Positions 25,725-34,174 of a DNA stretch of 63,762 bases are shown here, piece after piece. The stretch lies in contig JAFEGX010000011.1 in NCBI GenBank assembly GCA_018239675.1, positions 1-63,762 of the forward strand. Direction: 5' to 3'. Position 1 is the stretch's first letter. The number at the start of each line of letters is the position of its first letter. The translations under genes were made by a program, and so were the position numbers. Below the pieces are notes generated by a model, which was given only the letters and a program-made list of their open reading frames with translations, was not told where the DNA came from and made no database searches. The stretch is from Verrucomicrobiota bacterium. Lineage in GTDB: Bacteria > Verrucomicrobiota > Verrucomicrobiia > Opitutales > Opitutaceae.

Positions 25725-26771
25725 ATGGTTCCCGAACCGTCGCCGATCGTCGGCACCCTCTTTCACACCGTCGGTGCCGCCAGCGCGGCACTGTGTTACG
25801 CCCCGCAGCACTACGTGAAGAACTGGCGGTGGCAGACGTACTGGCTGATCCAGGCGTCGGGCTGCTGGCTGATCCTGCCATGGGTCTTTGCGTGGTTCAC
25901 CATTCCGGATCTCCTGCCCGTCCTGCACGAGGCGCCGGGGGGCGCGATGCTGAAGTCGTACCTGCTCGGCGTGCTCTACGGCGTGGGCGGCATCGCCTTC
26001 GGCGTCGCCATCCGGTACATCGGCTACTCGCTAACCTATGCCCTCGCCATCGGCGTGTCGTGCGTGCTGGGCACGCTGCTTCCGCCGCTGCTCGAGGGCA
26101 CGCTGGGCACAACGCTTGGCAGCACCGCGGGAATCTACGTCGTCGCCGGCGTCCTGCTCGGCGGCGGGGCGATGGCAGTCACGGGCCTGGCCGGTTTCCG
26201 GAAGGAGCGCGAGCTCGCGTCCAAGGTCGGCGCCACGGCTTTCAATCCCCGCGTCGGCCTGCCCATCGTCCTGCTGGCCGGTGTGCTGTCCGCGGTGTTC
26301 AGTTTCTCCCTCGCCGCGGGCCAGCCGGTCGCGGACGTGGCCGCCGCGCACGGCGCCGGCCACTTCCAGGGCAACGTCATCTACCTGTTTTCCAACAGCG
26401 GCGCCTTCACCACCACGCTGTGCTACTGCCTCTGGCTGATCCGGCGCGATCGCTCCCTGGGCGACTTTGGCACCGCCGGCGACGCCAGCCTGGCCCGCAA
26501 TTACGCGTGCTCGGCCCTGACCGGCCTGCTGTGGTACCTCCAGTTTTTCTTCTACGGCCTTGGTCACGTGCGCATGGGCGACTTCAAGTTCTCCAGCTGG
26601 GCGATCCACATGATCATCCTGATCCTGCTCAGCTGCGGCTTCGGCGTGGCGATCGGCGAGTGGAAGGCCTGCCGGGTTTCCACCAAGGTGATGGTCACGT
26701 CCGCCATTTCCCTGCTGCTCGGCGCCGTCGCCCTGATCAGCTACGGAAACTACCTCGCGGCGCCGCGCTAG
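25725..26771 (+). CDS. rhaT: RhaT-like L-rhamnose/proton symporter
   Basis: 348 residues with ten predicted TM segments. The N-terminal HTVGAASAALCYAPQHYVKNWRWQTYWL, the conserved LLGVLYGVGGIAFGVAIRYIGYSLTYALA and the ICxxG-like late segments fit the RhaT family, which imports L-rhamnose (or related 6-deoxy sugars) with protons. ATG at 25725 follows a repeat; the in-frame extension to 25629 runs through that repeat and is not favoured. No rhamnose catabolic genes (rhaA/B/D) adjoin, so the substrate could be another deoxy or methylated sugar. Confidence 0.85.
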   Translation: MVPEPSPIVGTLFHTVGAASAALCYAPQHYVKNWRWQTYWLIQASGCWLILPWVFAWFTIPDLLPVLHEAPGGAMLKSYLLGVLYGVGGIAFGVAIRYIGYSLTYALAIGVSCVLGTLLPPLLEGTLGTTLGSTAGIYVVAGVLLGGGAMAVTGLAGFRKERELASKVGATAFNPRVGLPIVLLAGVLSAVFSFSLAAGQPVADVAAAHGAGHFQGNVIYLFSNSGAFTTTLCYCLWLIRRDRSLGDFGTAGDASLARNYACSALTGLLWYLQFFFYGLGHVRMGDFKFSSWAIHMIILILLSCGFGVAIGEWKACRVSTKVMVTSAISLLLGAVALISYGNYLAAPR

Positions 26772-26779
26772 AAGCGCGG

Positions 26780-26929
26780 CAGGTAACAGGAGTCAGGTTT
26801 ACAGGTAACAGGAAGTCACCGCGCGAGTCCCGCAACGGCTGGTCAGGTCTTTGCCCAGTGGGCAGACGCCTTAGCCTCCGGGCGTCACCCGCTATCCTCC
26901 TGATACCTGGCCCCTGTTACCTGCTACCT
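26780..26929. repeat. Intergenic inverted repeat, GGTAACAGG family, copy 3
   Basis: CAGGTAACAGG occurs twice on the left (26780-26790 and 26802-26812) and its inverse CCTGTTACCTG on the right (26913-26923), between the convergent RhaT-like and VOC genes. The central 100 bp has no coding sense. This is the most complete copy of the family seen here. Confidence 0.6.
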
Positions 26930-26938
26930 CCCCCCCAA

Positions 26939-27397
26939 TTACCTGTACTGCGCCAGCTCCAGAATGACCCCGTCGGGGTCGAGAAAGTAGACGAGCGTCT
27001 TTTCTCCGGCGTCGTGGCTGACCACGCCGGCGGGAACCTTCACCGGCGCATGGAAGAGCTTCACGCCGGCGCCCTGGAGCCGGGCGCACATCGCGTCCAT
27101 GTCGTCGACGCGGAGCGCGAAATGCCGCAGGCCGGGGGTGTTGGCCTGCGAGTTGGCGGGCACCGCCGCGCCGACCGGCCGGTCATAGCAGAGCAGCTCG
27201 ACGCGCGGCTCGCCGGCCGGCGCGACCACATAGGCGACGCGGGCCTGGACGCCGGCGAGGCCGACGACGCGGTCAATCCACCCGCCCTCGAGCCGCGCTT
27301 CCTTCAGCTTCCGGAAGCCGAGCACCTCGGTGTAGAAACGCACGGAGCGCTCGAGGTCCGACACGACGATGTTCAGGTGGTCGATGGCGCGAATCAT
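26939..27397 (-). CDS. VOC-superfamily (glyoxalase/dioxygenase-like) protein
   Basis: 152 residues in two beta-alpha-beta-beta-beta halves. His8 in MIRAIDHLNIVVSDLERSVRFY, a His in the centre (LRHFALRVDD) and Glu in DPDGVILELAQY are the usual metal-ligand positions of VOC enzymes. These bind a divalent metal and carry out isomerisation, lyase, epimerase or dioxygenase reactions. The substrate cannot be inferred; the gene stands alone between the RhaT-like symporter (convergent) and an MFS transporter (same strand). Confidence 0.8.
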   Translation of the reverse strand: MIRAIDHLNIVVSDLERSVRFYTEVLGFRKLKEARLEGGWIDRVVGLAGVQARVAYVVAPAGEPRVELLCYDRPVGAAVPANSQANTPGLRHFALRVDDMDAMCARLQGAGVKLFHAPVKVPAGVVSHDAGEKTLVYFLDPDGVILELAQYR

Positions 27398-27499
27398 GCC
27401 GCGTCATCGTGAAATCCCGTCCGGCCCCGGCAAGGGGTATTTCGGCGCGCCTGGTGGGCTCCGTGGCGGCTGTCGCCGGGCCTTTTCCTTCCGGCCGGC

Positions 27500-28819
27500 T
27501 CATGCGACCCGGCTCCCGCCGCCGCGCTCGGCCGCGATCTGCTCGAGCGACTTGCCGGAGGTGTCGGGCATGAAGGCGTAGCCGACGACCCCGCTGATCG
27601 TGAGGAAGAGCGTGAGCAACCCCGCCACCGGCGCGATGCCGGCGCTGGCCAGGAGCGGCACGAAAAAGCTCCAGATCCCGAGCATCACGCGGGCGACGCC
27701 GAACGTGAATCCCTGCGCGGTGCCGCGCAGCATGGTGGGAAACAGCTCCTGGCTGAAGACCTTGTAGAAGGCCTCGCCAGCCAGCGACCCGCCGGCGGCG
27801 AACAGTGCGATGTTCGCGATGATCGTTGGGATGCTGAAGGGCAGCACCAGGAAGAGCGCGTAGGCCACGCCCTGCATGATCGCGCCCGTCGCCCAGAGCC
27901 GCCGGCGGGTCGCATGGCCCCGGTCGGAATGGCGCATGAAGACGGTGACCGTGACCGCGAGCGAGATGATGAAGCCGGCGCTGGCGAGCGCGACGCTGGC
28001 GGCCTGGCTGCCGGCATTGAGCGTGCGGATGATGTAGGGGTTGAAGATGCCCGCGGTCCCCGCGGCCAGGCCCCAGAACAGGTAGATGGTCCCCGTCCAG
28101 ACGAGCGCGCGGAAATTCGCCCCGCGGAACAGCGCGCCGACCTGGTGGCCCAAGGCGCCGCCGGCGGCCGCCGCGGCCTTCCAGCGCGCCGACTCCGTGA
28201 GGCCCCGCCGCAGCGCCCACGTGACCATCGCGACCACGAACAGGTGCAGGAACACGATCCGGATGCCGAGCAGACCGAGCGGGGCGAGCGCGACCGCGAG
28301 CCACAGCACGATCACGGGCCCCAGGCACCACGCCACCTGGGTGAAGCCCAGCAGCTTGCCACGGGCCCGCGCCGGGGCGAACTCGCCGACGAGCGCGAGC
28401 GAGGTCGGGACGTCGGCGCCGACGGCGACGCCGACGACAAACGTGCCGCCGAAAAGCATCGCCCGGTTGGTCGCGAAGGCGATGGCGAGGATGCCCGCCG
28501 CATAGACGAGCAGGTCCCACTGGTAGATCCGCTTCCGGCCGAGGCGGTCGCCGAGCCACCCGCCGACCAGGGCGCCCAGGGCGCAGCCGATGGCGTTGGG
28601 TCCGACCGCAGCCAGGACGCCGACCGCGACATTGCTGAGATGGAGCTCGGACTGGAACAGGGCGAGCCCGGCGCCAAGCGCGACGATCGAGCCGGCGTCA
28701 AGGTACGAGGCCATGCCAGCCAGCGCGGACCATTTCCACTGCTGGGCGGTGACTTGGGTGGATTCGGCGGCGGCCGGCTCCGGAATGGCGGAAGGAGACA
28801 GGGGTTCTGAAGCGGACAT
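27500..28819 (-). CDS. MFS transporter, sugar-porter-like
   Basis: 439 residues, 12 TM segments. The loop 2-3 signature GGWLGDRLGRKRIYQWDLL (about 84-102) and FAPARARGKLLG (about 147-158) between TM4 and TM5 fit sugar/acid porters of the major facilitator superfamily (SP or AAHS-like), as does the end PDTSGKSLEQIAAE. Probably imports a sugar, polyol or organic acid. It precedes the tRNA gene and a block of sugar-acid enzymes on the same strand but is separated from them. Confidence 0.82.
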   Translation of the reverse strand: MSASEPLSPSAIPEPAAAESTQVTAQQWKWSALAGMASYLDAGSIVALGAGLALFQSELHLSNVAVGVLAAVGPNAIGCALGALVGGWLGDRLGRKRIYQWDLLVYAAGILAIAFATNRAMLFGGTFVVGVAVGADVPTSLALVGEFAPARARGKLLGFTQVAWCLGPVIVLWLAVALAPLGLLGIRIVFLHLFVVAMVTWALRRGLTESARWKAAAAAGGALGHQVGALFRGANFRALVWTGTIYLFWGLAAGTAGIFNPYIIRTLNAGSQAASVALASAGFIISLAVTVTVFMRHSDRGHATRRRLWATGAIMQGVAYALFLVLPFSIPTIIANIALFAAGGSLAGEAFYKVFSQELFPTMLRGTAQGFTFGVARVMLGIWSFFVPLLASAGIAPVAGLLTLFLTISGVVGYAFMPDTSGKSLEQIAAERGGGSRVA

Positions 28820-28930
28820 GGGGGAGAAGAAACGGTGAAGAAACAGTTCCCAGGAACACGCGCATCACGAAAGGCAGAACAGACCTGATACCTGGCTCCT
28901 CAACCCCGCCCCTTGGCGCCGACGGCGTTC

Positions 28931-29006
28931 TGGTGGGCCGACTGGGATTCGAACCCAGACTCAAAGGATTATGAGTCCTCTGCTTTGACCGTTAAGCTAT
29001 CGGCCC
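28931..29006 (-). tRNA. tRNA with CAT anticodon (elongator Met, or Ile2 if the C is modified to lysidine)
   Basis: A complete cloverleaf can be drawn on the minus strand: acceptor GGGCCGA/TCGGCCC, D stem GCTT/AAGC, anticodon stem GAGGA/TCCTT with loop CTCATAA (anticodon CAT), T arm CTGGG-TTCGAAT-CCCAG, discriminator A and an encoded CCA. The D loop is short. The anticodon alone cannot separate elongator tRNA-Met from tRNA-Ile2; initiator tRNA is unlikely because the first acceptor pair is G-C and the three G-C pairs of the initiator anticodon stem are absent. Confidence 0.93.
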
Positions 29007-29109
29007 GGGGGTGTCGGAGGTTGTCGCGGACAACCCGCGGAGTGACAAGTGGCAAGTGGGACGGCGGCGCCGGGTGGTCGCGGCGCCTCGGGACGGTCCG
29101 TCGCGCGGC

Positions 29110-30528
29110 TCAGCCTATCCCGAGCTCCACCGCCGCCAGGCCGCCAAGGTCGAGGCCCGGGGCGCAGCCGAACGGCGCGGAGAGGACAGAACCAAGCTCG
29201 AGACGGCCGGCCCGGACGTCGACGCGGGGCCAGCCTGCCGCGCTGCGAGTGTAGAGGTCCGGATGTCGGGTGAGCATGTGTTCCTGGATGACCGGCGGGA
29301 ATTGCGCCAGACCTGAAAAGTAATGATGACCATTCCGCTCGACGCTTGTCACGCCGAGAGCGGCCTGCACCGCCAGATCCTGCGTCAGCGCCACCGGCCC
29401 GACGTTGGAGAGGTCCTCGCCGCTGAGCATCGTGGCCTGCCCCGCCGCGCGCAGCTGGGTGAGCAGGCAGGCATGGGCCACGCCCTTGAACACGCCCTTG
29501 CAGTTCTTGTGGCTCGTGCCCGCGTAGCCGAGCGCCAGCGCCATCGGCAGGCTGTCGATCGTCGCGTCGGACTCATCGATGATGATCGGCGGCCGGCCGG
29601 GCCAGCCCGCCCAGTCCGCCGCCGGCGTCAGGGCGACCTCGCGATGCAGCGGCTGCTCCACGAACAGCAGGTGCGGCCAGAACGTCCGCAGGGCCGGCAC
29701 CGCCAGGAGGGCGCGCAGGTGGGCCGCGAACCTGGCGGGATCGCGAAAACTCTCGTTGCCATCGATCGAGAAGGCAAAGCCGTCCCGGCACTCGCGCGCC
29801 AGCACCACCGCGATCCGTTGCAGCCGGTCGCGGGCCCGCTCCTCGTCGGCGTCGATCTTGAGCTTGAAATGGCGCAGGCCGTAGAAACGGATGCAGGCCG
29901 CGAGCGACTGCGGCAGGCCGTCGCTCACCTGGTCACCGGCCGCGATGTCGATGTCCTCGATCGGGTCGACCAGCCCCACCGTATGCCGGGCGTACACCGC
30001 CGCCGGCGGCTGCTGCGGCAGCCAGTCGCAGGGCCGCGATCCCGCCAGCGGCGCATGGAGCTCGCCGAGTTCCATGCCCAGGAAATTTCCCTGCAGGGCG
30101 TCGGCCAGCGTCAGCGACCGCGCCTGGCAGAAGGCGTCGAGCAGCGCGCGCTCCACGAGCGACGTGCCGAACTGCGCCAGCAGCGGCGGCAGGTGCTGCG
30201 CCTGCGCCCAGAGGGCCTGGGCCGCGTACAGTTCCCGCCAGAACCGGAAGGGGTTCGGCGCCCGCACCGCGCCGGCGTGCGCCACCGCCGCGCGGATCAC
30301 CGCCAGCATCTCGTCAATCTCCGCCGCCACGGGCCGGTGCGGATCCTTGGTGAACCACTTGGGCGGCAGGTGATCGGCGGCGAGCCCCGCCTGGCGAAAG
30401 CCGTCGATCTCGAAGGTGAGGCGCAGGATGACGTGCGGCACCTCCGTCATGGTCACGATGCCGTAGCGGAACGGCATGCGGGCGCGCAGTGGCAACCGGA
30501 ACAGCTCGGCGGACAGGAGTCGGATCAT
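29110..30528 (-). CDS. Enolase-superfamily enzyme, long form (mandelate racemase/muconate lactonising-like)
   Basis: About 472 residues, longer than the usual 360-400. Barrel motifs are intact: K-x-K in HFKLKIDAD, metal ligands in FSIDGNE, FVEQPL and IIIDESD, and a late Lys in SHKNCKG. The two opposed Lys bases indicate the muconate-lactonising/dipeptide-epimerase-like subgroup. Inserts in the capping domain and a long C-terminal tail set it apart. ATG at 30528 (MIRLLSAELFRLPLRARMPFRYG) is preferred to the Arg-rich upstream start. It follows a TonB-C protein and faces the tRNA. The reaction is unknown. Confidence 0.75.
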   Translation of the reverse strand: MIRLLSAELFRLPLRARMPFRYGIVTMTEVPHVILRLTFEIDGFRQAGLAADHLPPKWFTKDPHRPVAAEIDEMLAVIRAAVAHAGAVRAPNPFRFWRELYAAQALWAQAQHLPPLLAQFGTSLVERALLDAFCQARSLTLADALQGNFLGMELGELHAPLAGSRPCDWLPQQPPAAVYARHTVGLVDPIEDIDIAAGDQVSDGLPQSLAACIRFYGLRHFKLKIDADEERARDRLQRIAVVLARECRDGFAFSIDGNESFRDPARFAAHLRALLAVPALRTFWPHLLFVEQPLHREVALTPAADWAGWPGRPPIIIDESDATIDSLPMALALGYAGTSHKNCKGVFKGVAHACLLTQLRAAGQATMLSGEDLSNVGPVALTQDLAVQAALGVTSVERNGHHYFSGLAQFPPVIQEHMLTRHPDLYTRSAAGWPRVDVRAGRLELGSVLSAPFGCAPGLDLGGLAAVELGIG

Positions 30529-30541
30529 GAAACGCGCGAGG

Positions 30542-31012
30542 CTAGTTCGGGCCGTGGACCGGCTCAACCGGTTTCGGGCGGGCCTCGGGCGGGACGGGGG
30601 CCGGCCGCTGCTTCGGTTCCGCCGCGTCCGGGGCGAAGACCAGGGTCTGCACCACGCGGGCCGGCACCACGACGCCGTTCTTGCGCGCGGCCTTGAAGCG
30701 CCACTGCCGGACCGCGGCCAGCGCGGGGGCCTCGAAGCCGGGCTGGGAGGCCCGCAGGATCTCCAGGTCGGTCACGCGGCCATCGATCTCCACGGTGAAC
30801 GCCACCACGACTTCGCCCTTCACCCCGGCGCGGCGCAGGGCCGGCGGGTACTCCGGCGCGACCTGGGCAATCAATACGGGGCCCTCGTTCGGCTGCTGCT
30901 GTTCGAGCGCCGCGGCCGCGTCGAGGTTGAGCGGGGTGGCCGCCACGCGCCCGGCTTCACCGAGGCTGGTGCCCATGACCGCCGCGACCGCCATCCATGT
31001 CTTCAGGTGCAC
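30542..31012 (-). CDS. Small secreted protein with TonB C-terminal-like domain
   Basis: 156 residues. A possible signal peptide (1-26) precedes VAPEYPPALRRAGVKGEVVVAFTVEIDGRVTD and AVRQWRFKAARKNG, the beta-alpha-beta signature of the TonB C-terminal domain. A Pro-rich tail follows. Unlike classic TonB there is no N-terminal anchor plus long Pro-rich spacer, so it probably acts as a free periplasmic partner of a receptor or is a relic. GTG at 31012 is used; ATG at 30994 is an alternative. No ExbB/ExbD genes nearby. Confidence 0.75.
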   Translation of the reverse strand: MHLKTWMAVAAVMGTSLGEAGRVAATPLNLDAAAALEQQQPNEGPVLIAQVAPEYPPALRRAGVKGEVVVAFTVEIDGRVTDLEILRASQPGFEAPALAAVRQWRFKAARKNGVVVPARVVQTLVFAPDAAEPKQRPAPVPPEARPKPVEPVHGPN

Positions 31013-31051
31013 AGCCGCGGACGTTGGCCCGGCGCGTTGTCCGGGTCCATT

Positions 31052-32005
31052 TCATTTGTGGGTCGCGCAGACCGCGTCGAACAGCTCGGCCGGCAACGGC
31101 CCCGCGGCGAAGGCCGCCCAGGCGTCCTGCAGTTCGGCCGGGGAGCGGGCGCCGATCACGACGCGGTCGAGTTCCTCCAGACTGAAGGCGAACCGGTGGG
31201 CCAGCATCGGCAGCGACACGCCCCGCGCCTCGGCCAGCTCCCGCAACCGCACCGCACGGGCCGCGGGCCCGGGCCAGACCCATTCCGGCCGGCGCTCGAG
31301 GAACTCCCGGTGGCGTCCGCCCAGCAGGCCCATGTGCAGCGGGCTCGCGCCATAGGTGGCAAGCCCGGCCCGCCGCAGGCGCGGCAGCTCCGCCGCCAGC
31401 CCGTCGAAGATGCACGCGTCGAGCCGGCGGAAGAGCATCACCACGTCGAACGCGCCGGTCTCGAGAAACCCATCCCACGCCGGCCCGTCGCCGCCCCCCA
31501 GCCCGAGGCGGTGCGCCAGGCCGTCCGCCCGCAATTGCTGCAGAGTCGCCGCCACCCGCGCGCGCTCGCCGCGCGGCACCTCCTCGGGCTCGTGCAGGAA
31601 AAGCAGGTCCACCGCCGGCAGCCCGAGCAGGTCCAGGCTCCGCCGCAGGCTGTCGCGCAGGCTCCCGTCCCCATGTTCGTACCGCATCTCCAGCGCGTCG
31701 CGGCCCGGCAGCCGGCCCACCTTGGTGCTCACGATCGGCCGCGGACCGCGCCAGGTGCGCAGCGCCTCGCCCAGCAGGCTTTCAGCCGTGCCGTACGCCG
31801 GTGCCGCGTCAAAGACGTGGACGCCGAGGGAAAACGCGAGCTGCAGGGTCTCGCGTGCCAGTCCCGGATCCACCGGACCCCAGGCGCCGCCGATGCCCGC
31901 CAGCCCGAAGGCCACGCGCGAGTCGCCCAGCCCGCGCTCCACCAGCGCCGCCGGCGGCCACGGGCCGGCGCGACGGGTCGGGCGCAGCGGCGACTCGCGG
32001 GTCAT
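31052..32005 (-). CDS. Aldo/keto reductase family protein
   Basis: 317 residues of TIM-barrel type. The catalytic tetrad is readable: Asp and Tyr in VFDAAPAYGTAESLLGEAL (about 54-73), Lys in IVSTKVGRL and His in DLLFLHEPEEV. C-terminal segments GASPLHMGLLGG and VVIGARSPAEL suit NADP binding. It resembles L-fucose/D-arabinose/galactose dehydrogenase-type aldo/keto reductases. The ATG lies one base beyond the SDR stop, so the two oxidoreductases are probably one transcript, with the SDR upstream. Confidence 0.85.
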   Translation of the reverse strand: MTRESPLRPTRRAGPWPPAALVERGLGDSRVAFGLAGIGGAWGPVDPGLARETLQLAFSLGVHVFDAAPAYGTAESLLGEALRTWRGPRPIVSTKVGRLPGRDALEMRYEHGDGSLRDSLRRSLDLLGLPAVDLLFLHEPEEVPRGERARVAATLQQLRADGLAHRLGLGGGDGPAWDGFLETGAFDVVMLFRRLDACIFDGLAAELPRLRRAGLATYGASPLHMGLLGGRHREFLERRPEWVWPGPAARAVRLRELAEARGVSLPMLAHRFAFSLEELDRVVIGARSPAELQDAWAAFAAGPLPAELFDAVCATHK

Positions 32006-32006
32006 G

Positions 32007-32771
32007 TCACTTGCCCACGCTCCACCCGCCGTCCGCCAGCAGGCACGAGCCGGTCACGAGCTCCGCCTCGTCGCTCGCGAGGTAGTGCGCCGCCGCCGCG
32101 ATCTCCTCGGGCCGGCCCATCCGGCCGATCAGCTGGGTGGCGCTCATCTCGCGGTAGGCCTGCGCGGGATCCGGATATTCCCGCAGCCGCGCCTGCACGA
32201 ACGGGGTCTCCACGCGGCCCGGGCAGATGCAGTTGAACCGGACGCCCTCCGCCGAGTGATCGAGGGCGAGCTGCTTGGTGAGGCCGACGACCGCGAACTT
32301 GGTGGTCACGTAGGCCAGCCGGTCGCGGACCGCCAGGACGCCGCCGATGGAGGCGATGTTCACCACGCTGCCGCGCCGGGCCGCGAGCATCGCGGGGAGG
32401 AAGGCCTTGGTGACATTGAAGACGCCGCGGACATTGACGCGGTACAGCCGGTCCAGGTCGGCGGCCGCGGTCTGGAGGATCGTGCCGACATGGCCGATGC
32501 CGGCATTGTTCACCAGCACATCGAGCCGCCCGAGGCGCGCGGCGAGCTCGGCCGCGGCGGCCTCCTCGCTGACGTCGAGGGCCGCAAACTCCGCGGCGCC
32601 GCCGGCGGCCGCGATGAGCGCCACCGTCTCGCGTCCCCCGGTCTCGGCAATGTCGGCGACCACGACGCGGGCCCCCGCCTGCGCGAAGCGCTGGGCGATG
32701 GCGCGGCCGATGCCGGAACCGGCGCCCGTGACGAGCGCCTTCTTGCCGCCGAGGGAGAACATGGGGCGCAT
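32007..32771 (-). CDS. Short-chain dehydrogenase/reductase (SDR)
   Basis: 254 residues, classical SDR. Cofactor motif TGAGSGIGRAIA (about 16-27), acidic residue after beta-2 (VVADIAE) suggesting NAD preference, NNAGIGH (about 88), catalytic Ser in NIASIGG and Y-x-x-x-K in YVTTK (about 155). Likely oxidises a sugar, sugar acid or polyol hydroxyl, given the aldo/keto reductase directly downstream and the divergent enolase-superfamily dehydratase-like gene. A 23-bp palindrome lies 175 bp upstream. Confidence 0.88.
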   Translation of the reverse strand: MRPMFSLGGKKALVTGAGSGIGRAIAQRFAQAGARVVVADIAETGGRETVALIAAAGGAAEFAALDVSEEAAAAELAARLGRLDVLVNNAGIGHVGTILQTAAADLDRLYRVNVRGVFNVTKAFLPAMLAARRGSVVNIASIGGVLAVRDRLAYVTTKFAVVGLTKQLALDHSAEGVRFNCICPGRVETPFVQARLREYPDPAQAYREMSATQLIGRMGRPEEIAAAAHYLASDEAELVTGSCLLADGGWSVGK

Positions 32772-33095
32772 CGTAGGCGGTTTCGGATTTTGACGACGAG
32801 CGCGAATTCCGGTGGCGGCGCGATTTTGGCCGCCTGCCTGGCGGGGCGGACGTATCGGTCAGCGGCGGCGGCGCACGAGCGGGGTGAGGGCACCCCGCCC
32901 ACAGTATCGCGGGACATCGACGTCACGGTTCCGCGTTCCCTGCGCGGTGTCACGCAATGCGTGACACCACGGGGCCGCGAAAAACCCAGGCGGCCCAACC
33001 CGATTTCCGCACCGGCCTACACCGGCTGAACATTCCGGGCTTTGGTGCTTTCCCGTCCGGCGGTTGCCTGCTACCTACCGCAGTACCCCGTCCCC
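32772..33095. other. 324-bp divergent promoter region
   Basis: It separates the SDR gene (minus) from the enolase-superfamily gene (plus), with no gene inside. Visible structures are a near-perfect palindrome at 32946-32968, a GGGGTG-to-CACCCC hairpin at about 32881-32896, and close to the right-hand gene a short CCTGCTACCTACC relic resembling the GGTAACAGG repeat family. Promoter boxes cannot be assigned reliably. Confidence 0.5.
32946..32968. promoter_or_regulatory. 23-bp palindrome, candidate operator
   Basis: The arms GGTGTCACGCA and TGCGTGACACC are exact inverse complements around a single central A. It sits 128 bp before the enolase-superfamily start and 175 bp before the SDR start, in the only divergent promoter of this sugar-acid block. 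An 11-bp exact arm is unlikely by chance. It could be an operator for a dimeric regulator, or a tiny palindromic repeat. Confidence 0.55.
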
Positions 33096-34169
33096 ATGAA
33101 GATCATCGGTGTCCACGCGTACACGGTGCGATCCAAGACCAAGGTCCCGTTCGTCTGGCGAAAGGGACTGATCGGCAGCGACCCGGTCACGGAGCAGACC
33201 TGGCTCCGGCTCGTCACCGACAGCGGCATTGAGGGCTGGGGCCGGGCCCCGCGCGGGGCGATCGCGCTCGATCTCGTCGCGCGGCGGCTCAAGCCGTGGC
33301 TGCTCGGCAAGGACCCGCTGATGAAGGAGACCCTCTGGCACGAGCTGTGGGAAATCGACCGGATCGAGGAGATCCCGATGTACCTGATGGGCTTCGTGGA
33401 CTCCGCCCTGTGGGACATCACCGCGAAGGCTGCCGGCCTGCCCCTTTACCAGCTCCTCGGCGGCTACCGCCATGAGATCGAGGCCTACGCGAGCACCGTC
33501 ACCTACCGCACCACGAAGGAATTCCTCGACGTCGCGGACCAGTGCCTCGCCCGCGGCTTCAAGGCCATCAAGCTCCACGCCTGGGGCGATGCGCGGAAGG
33601 ACGCGGCCCTGTGCCAGGCTCTGCGGAAACATGTCGGGCCGGACATCGCGCTGATGTACGACGGCTCGGCGGGCTTCGACCCGTACGAGTCGCTCTACCT
33701 CGGGCGGGCGCTCGAGGAGGCCGGCTACCTCTGGTACGAGGAGCCGATGCGGGAGTTCAGCCTCAACGCCTACCGGCGCCTGTGCGAGCAGCTCGACATC
33801 CCGGTGCTCGCCGCGGAGACCTCCGACGGCTGCCACTACAATGTCGCGGATTTCATCGCCCAGGGCGCCGCCGACATGGTGCGCACGAGCTACCATTACA
33901 AGGGCGGCATCACCGGCGGGCTGCGCGTGGCGCACCTCGCCGACTCCTTTCAGCTCAGCGCCGAGGTGCACGGGATGGGGGTGGAGAACATCCACCTCTG
34001 CCTCGCCATCCGGAACAACCATTACTATGAGACGTTGGTCATGGGCAACCCCGTGGTCTTCGAATCGTGCATCGACCGGCACGGCCGCGTCCACGCCCCC
34101 GCCGGGCCCGGCCTCGGCTTCGATGTGAACCTCCCGGCGCTCGAGAAGAGCGCCGTCGCCCGCCTTTGA
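33096..34169 (+). CDS. Enolase-superfamily dehydratase/racemase (mandelate racemase-like)
   Basis: 357 residues. Motifs in order: K-x-H in AIKLHAWG (about 167-174), metal ligands Asp in MYDGSAGFD, Glu in WYEEPM and Glu in AAETSDG, and an opposing His in AEVHGMG (about 290). The Lys/His pair on opposite sides is typical of the mandelate-racemase and acid-sugar dehydratase subgroup, so a sugar-acid dehydratase is the best guess. ATG at 33096 is chosen over an in-frame start at 33042 that would run through repeat-like sequence. It is divergent from the SDR/aldo-keto reductase pair. Confidence 0.82.
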   Translation: MKIIGVHAYTVRSKTKVPFVWRKGLIGSDPVTEQTWLRLVTDSGIEGWGRAPRGAIALDLVARRLKPWLLGKDPLMKETLWHELWEIDRIEEIPMYLMGFVDSALWDITAKAAGLPLYQLLGGYRHEIEAYASTVTYRTTKEFLDVADQCLARGFKAIKLHAWGDARKDAALCQALRKHVGPDIALMYDGSAGFDPYESLYLGRALEEAGYLWYEEPMREFSLNAYRRLCEQLDIPVLAAETSDGCHYNVADFIAQGAADMVRTSYHYKGGITGGLRVAHLADSFQLSAEVHGMGVENIHLCLAIRNNHYYETLVMGNPVVFESCIDRHGRVHAPAGPGLGFDVNLPALEKSAVARL

Positions 34170-34174
34170 TTCCC

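Noticed and set aside
9301..26929. CRISPR array based on recurring GGTAACAGG units
   Set aside because: Units are few, in inverted orientation, kilobases apart and without regular spacers; no cas genes are present.
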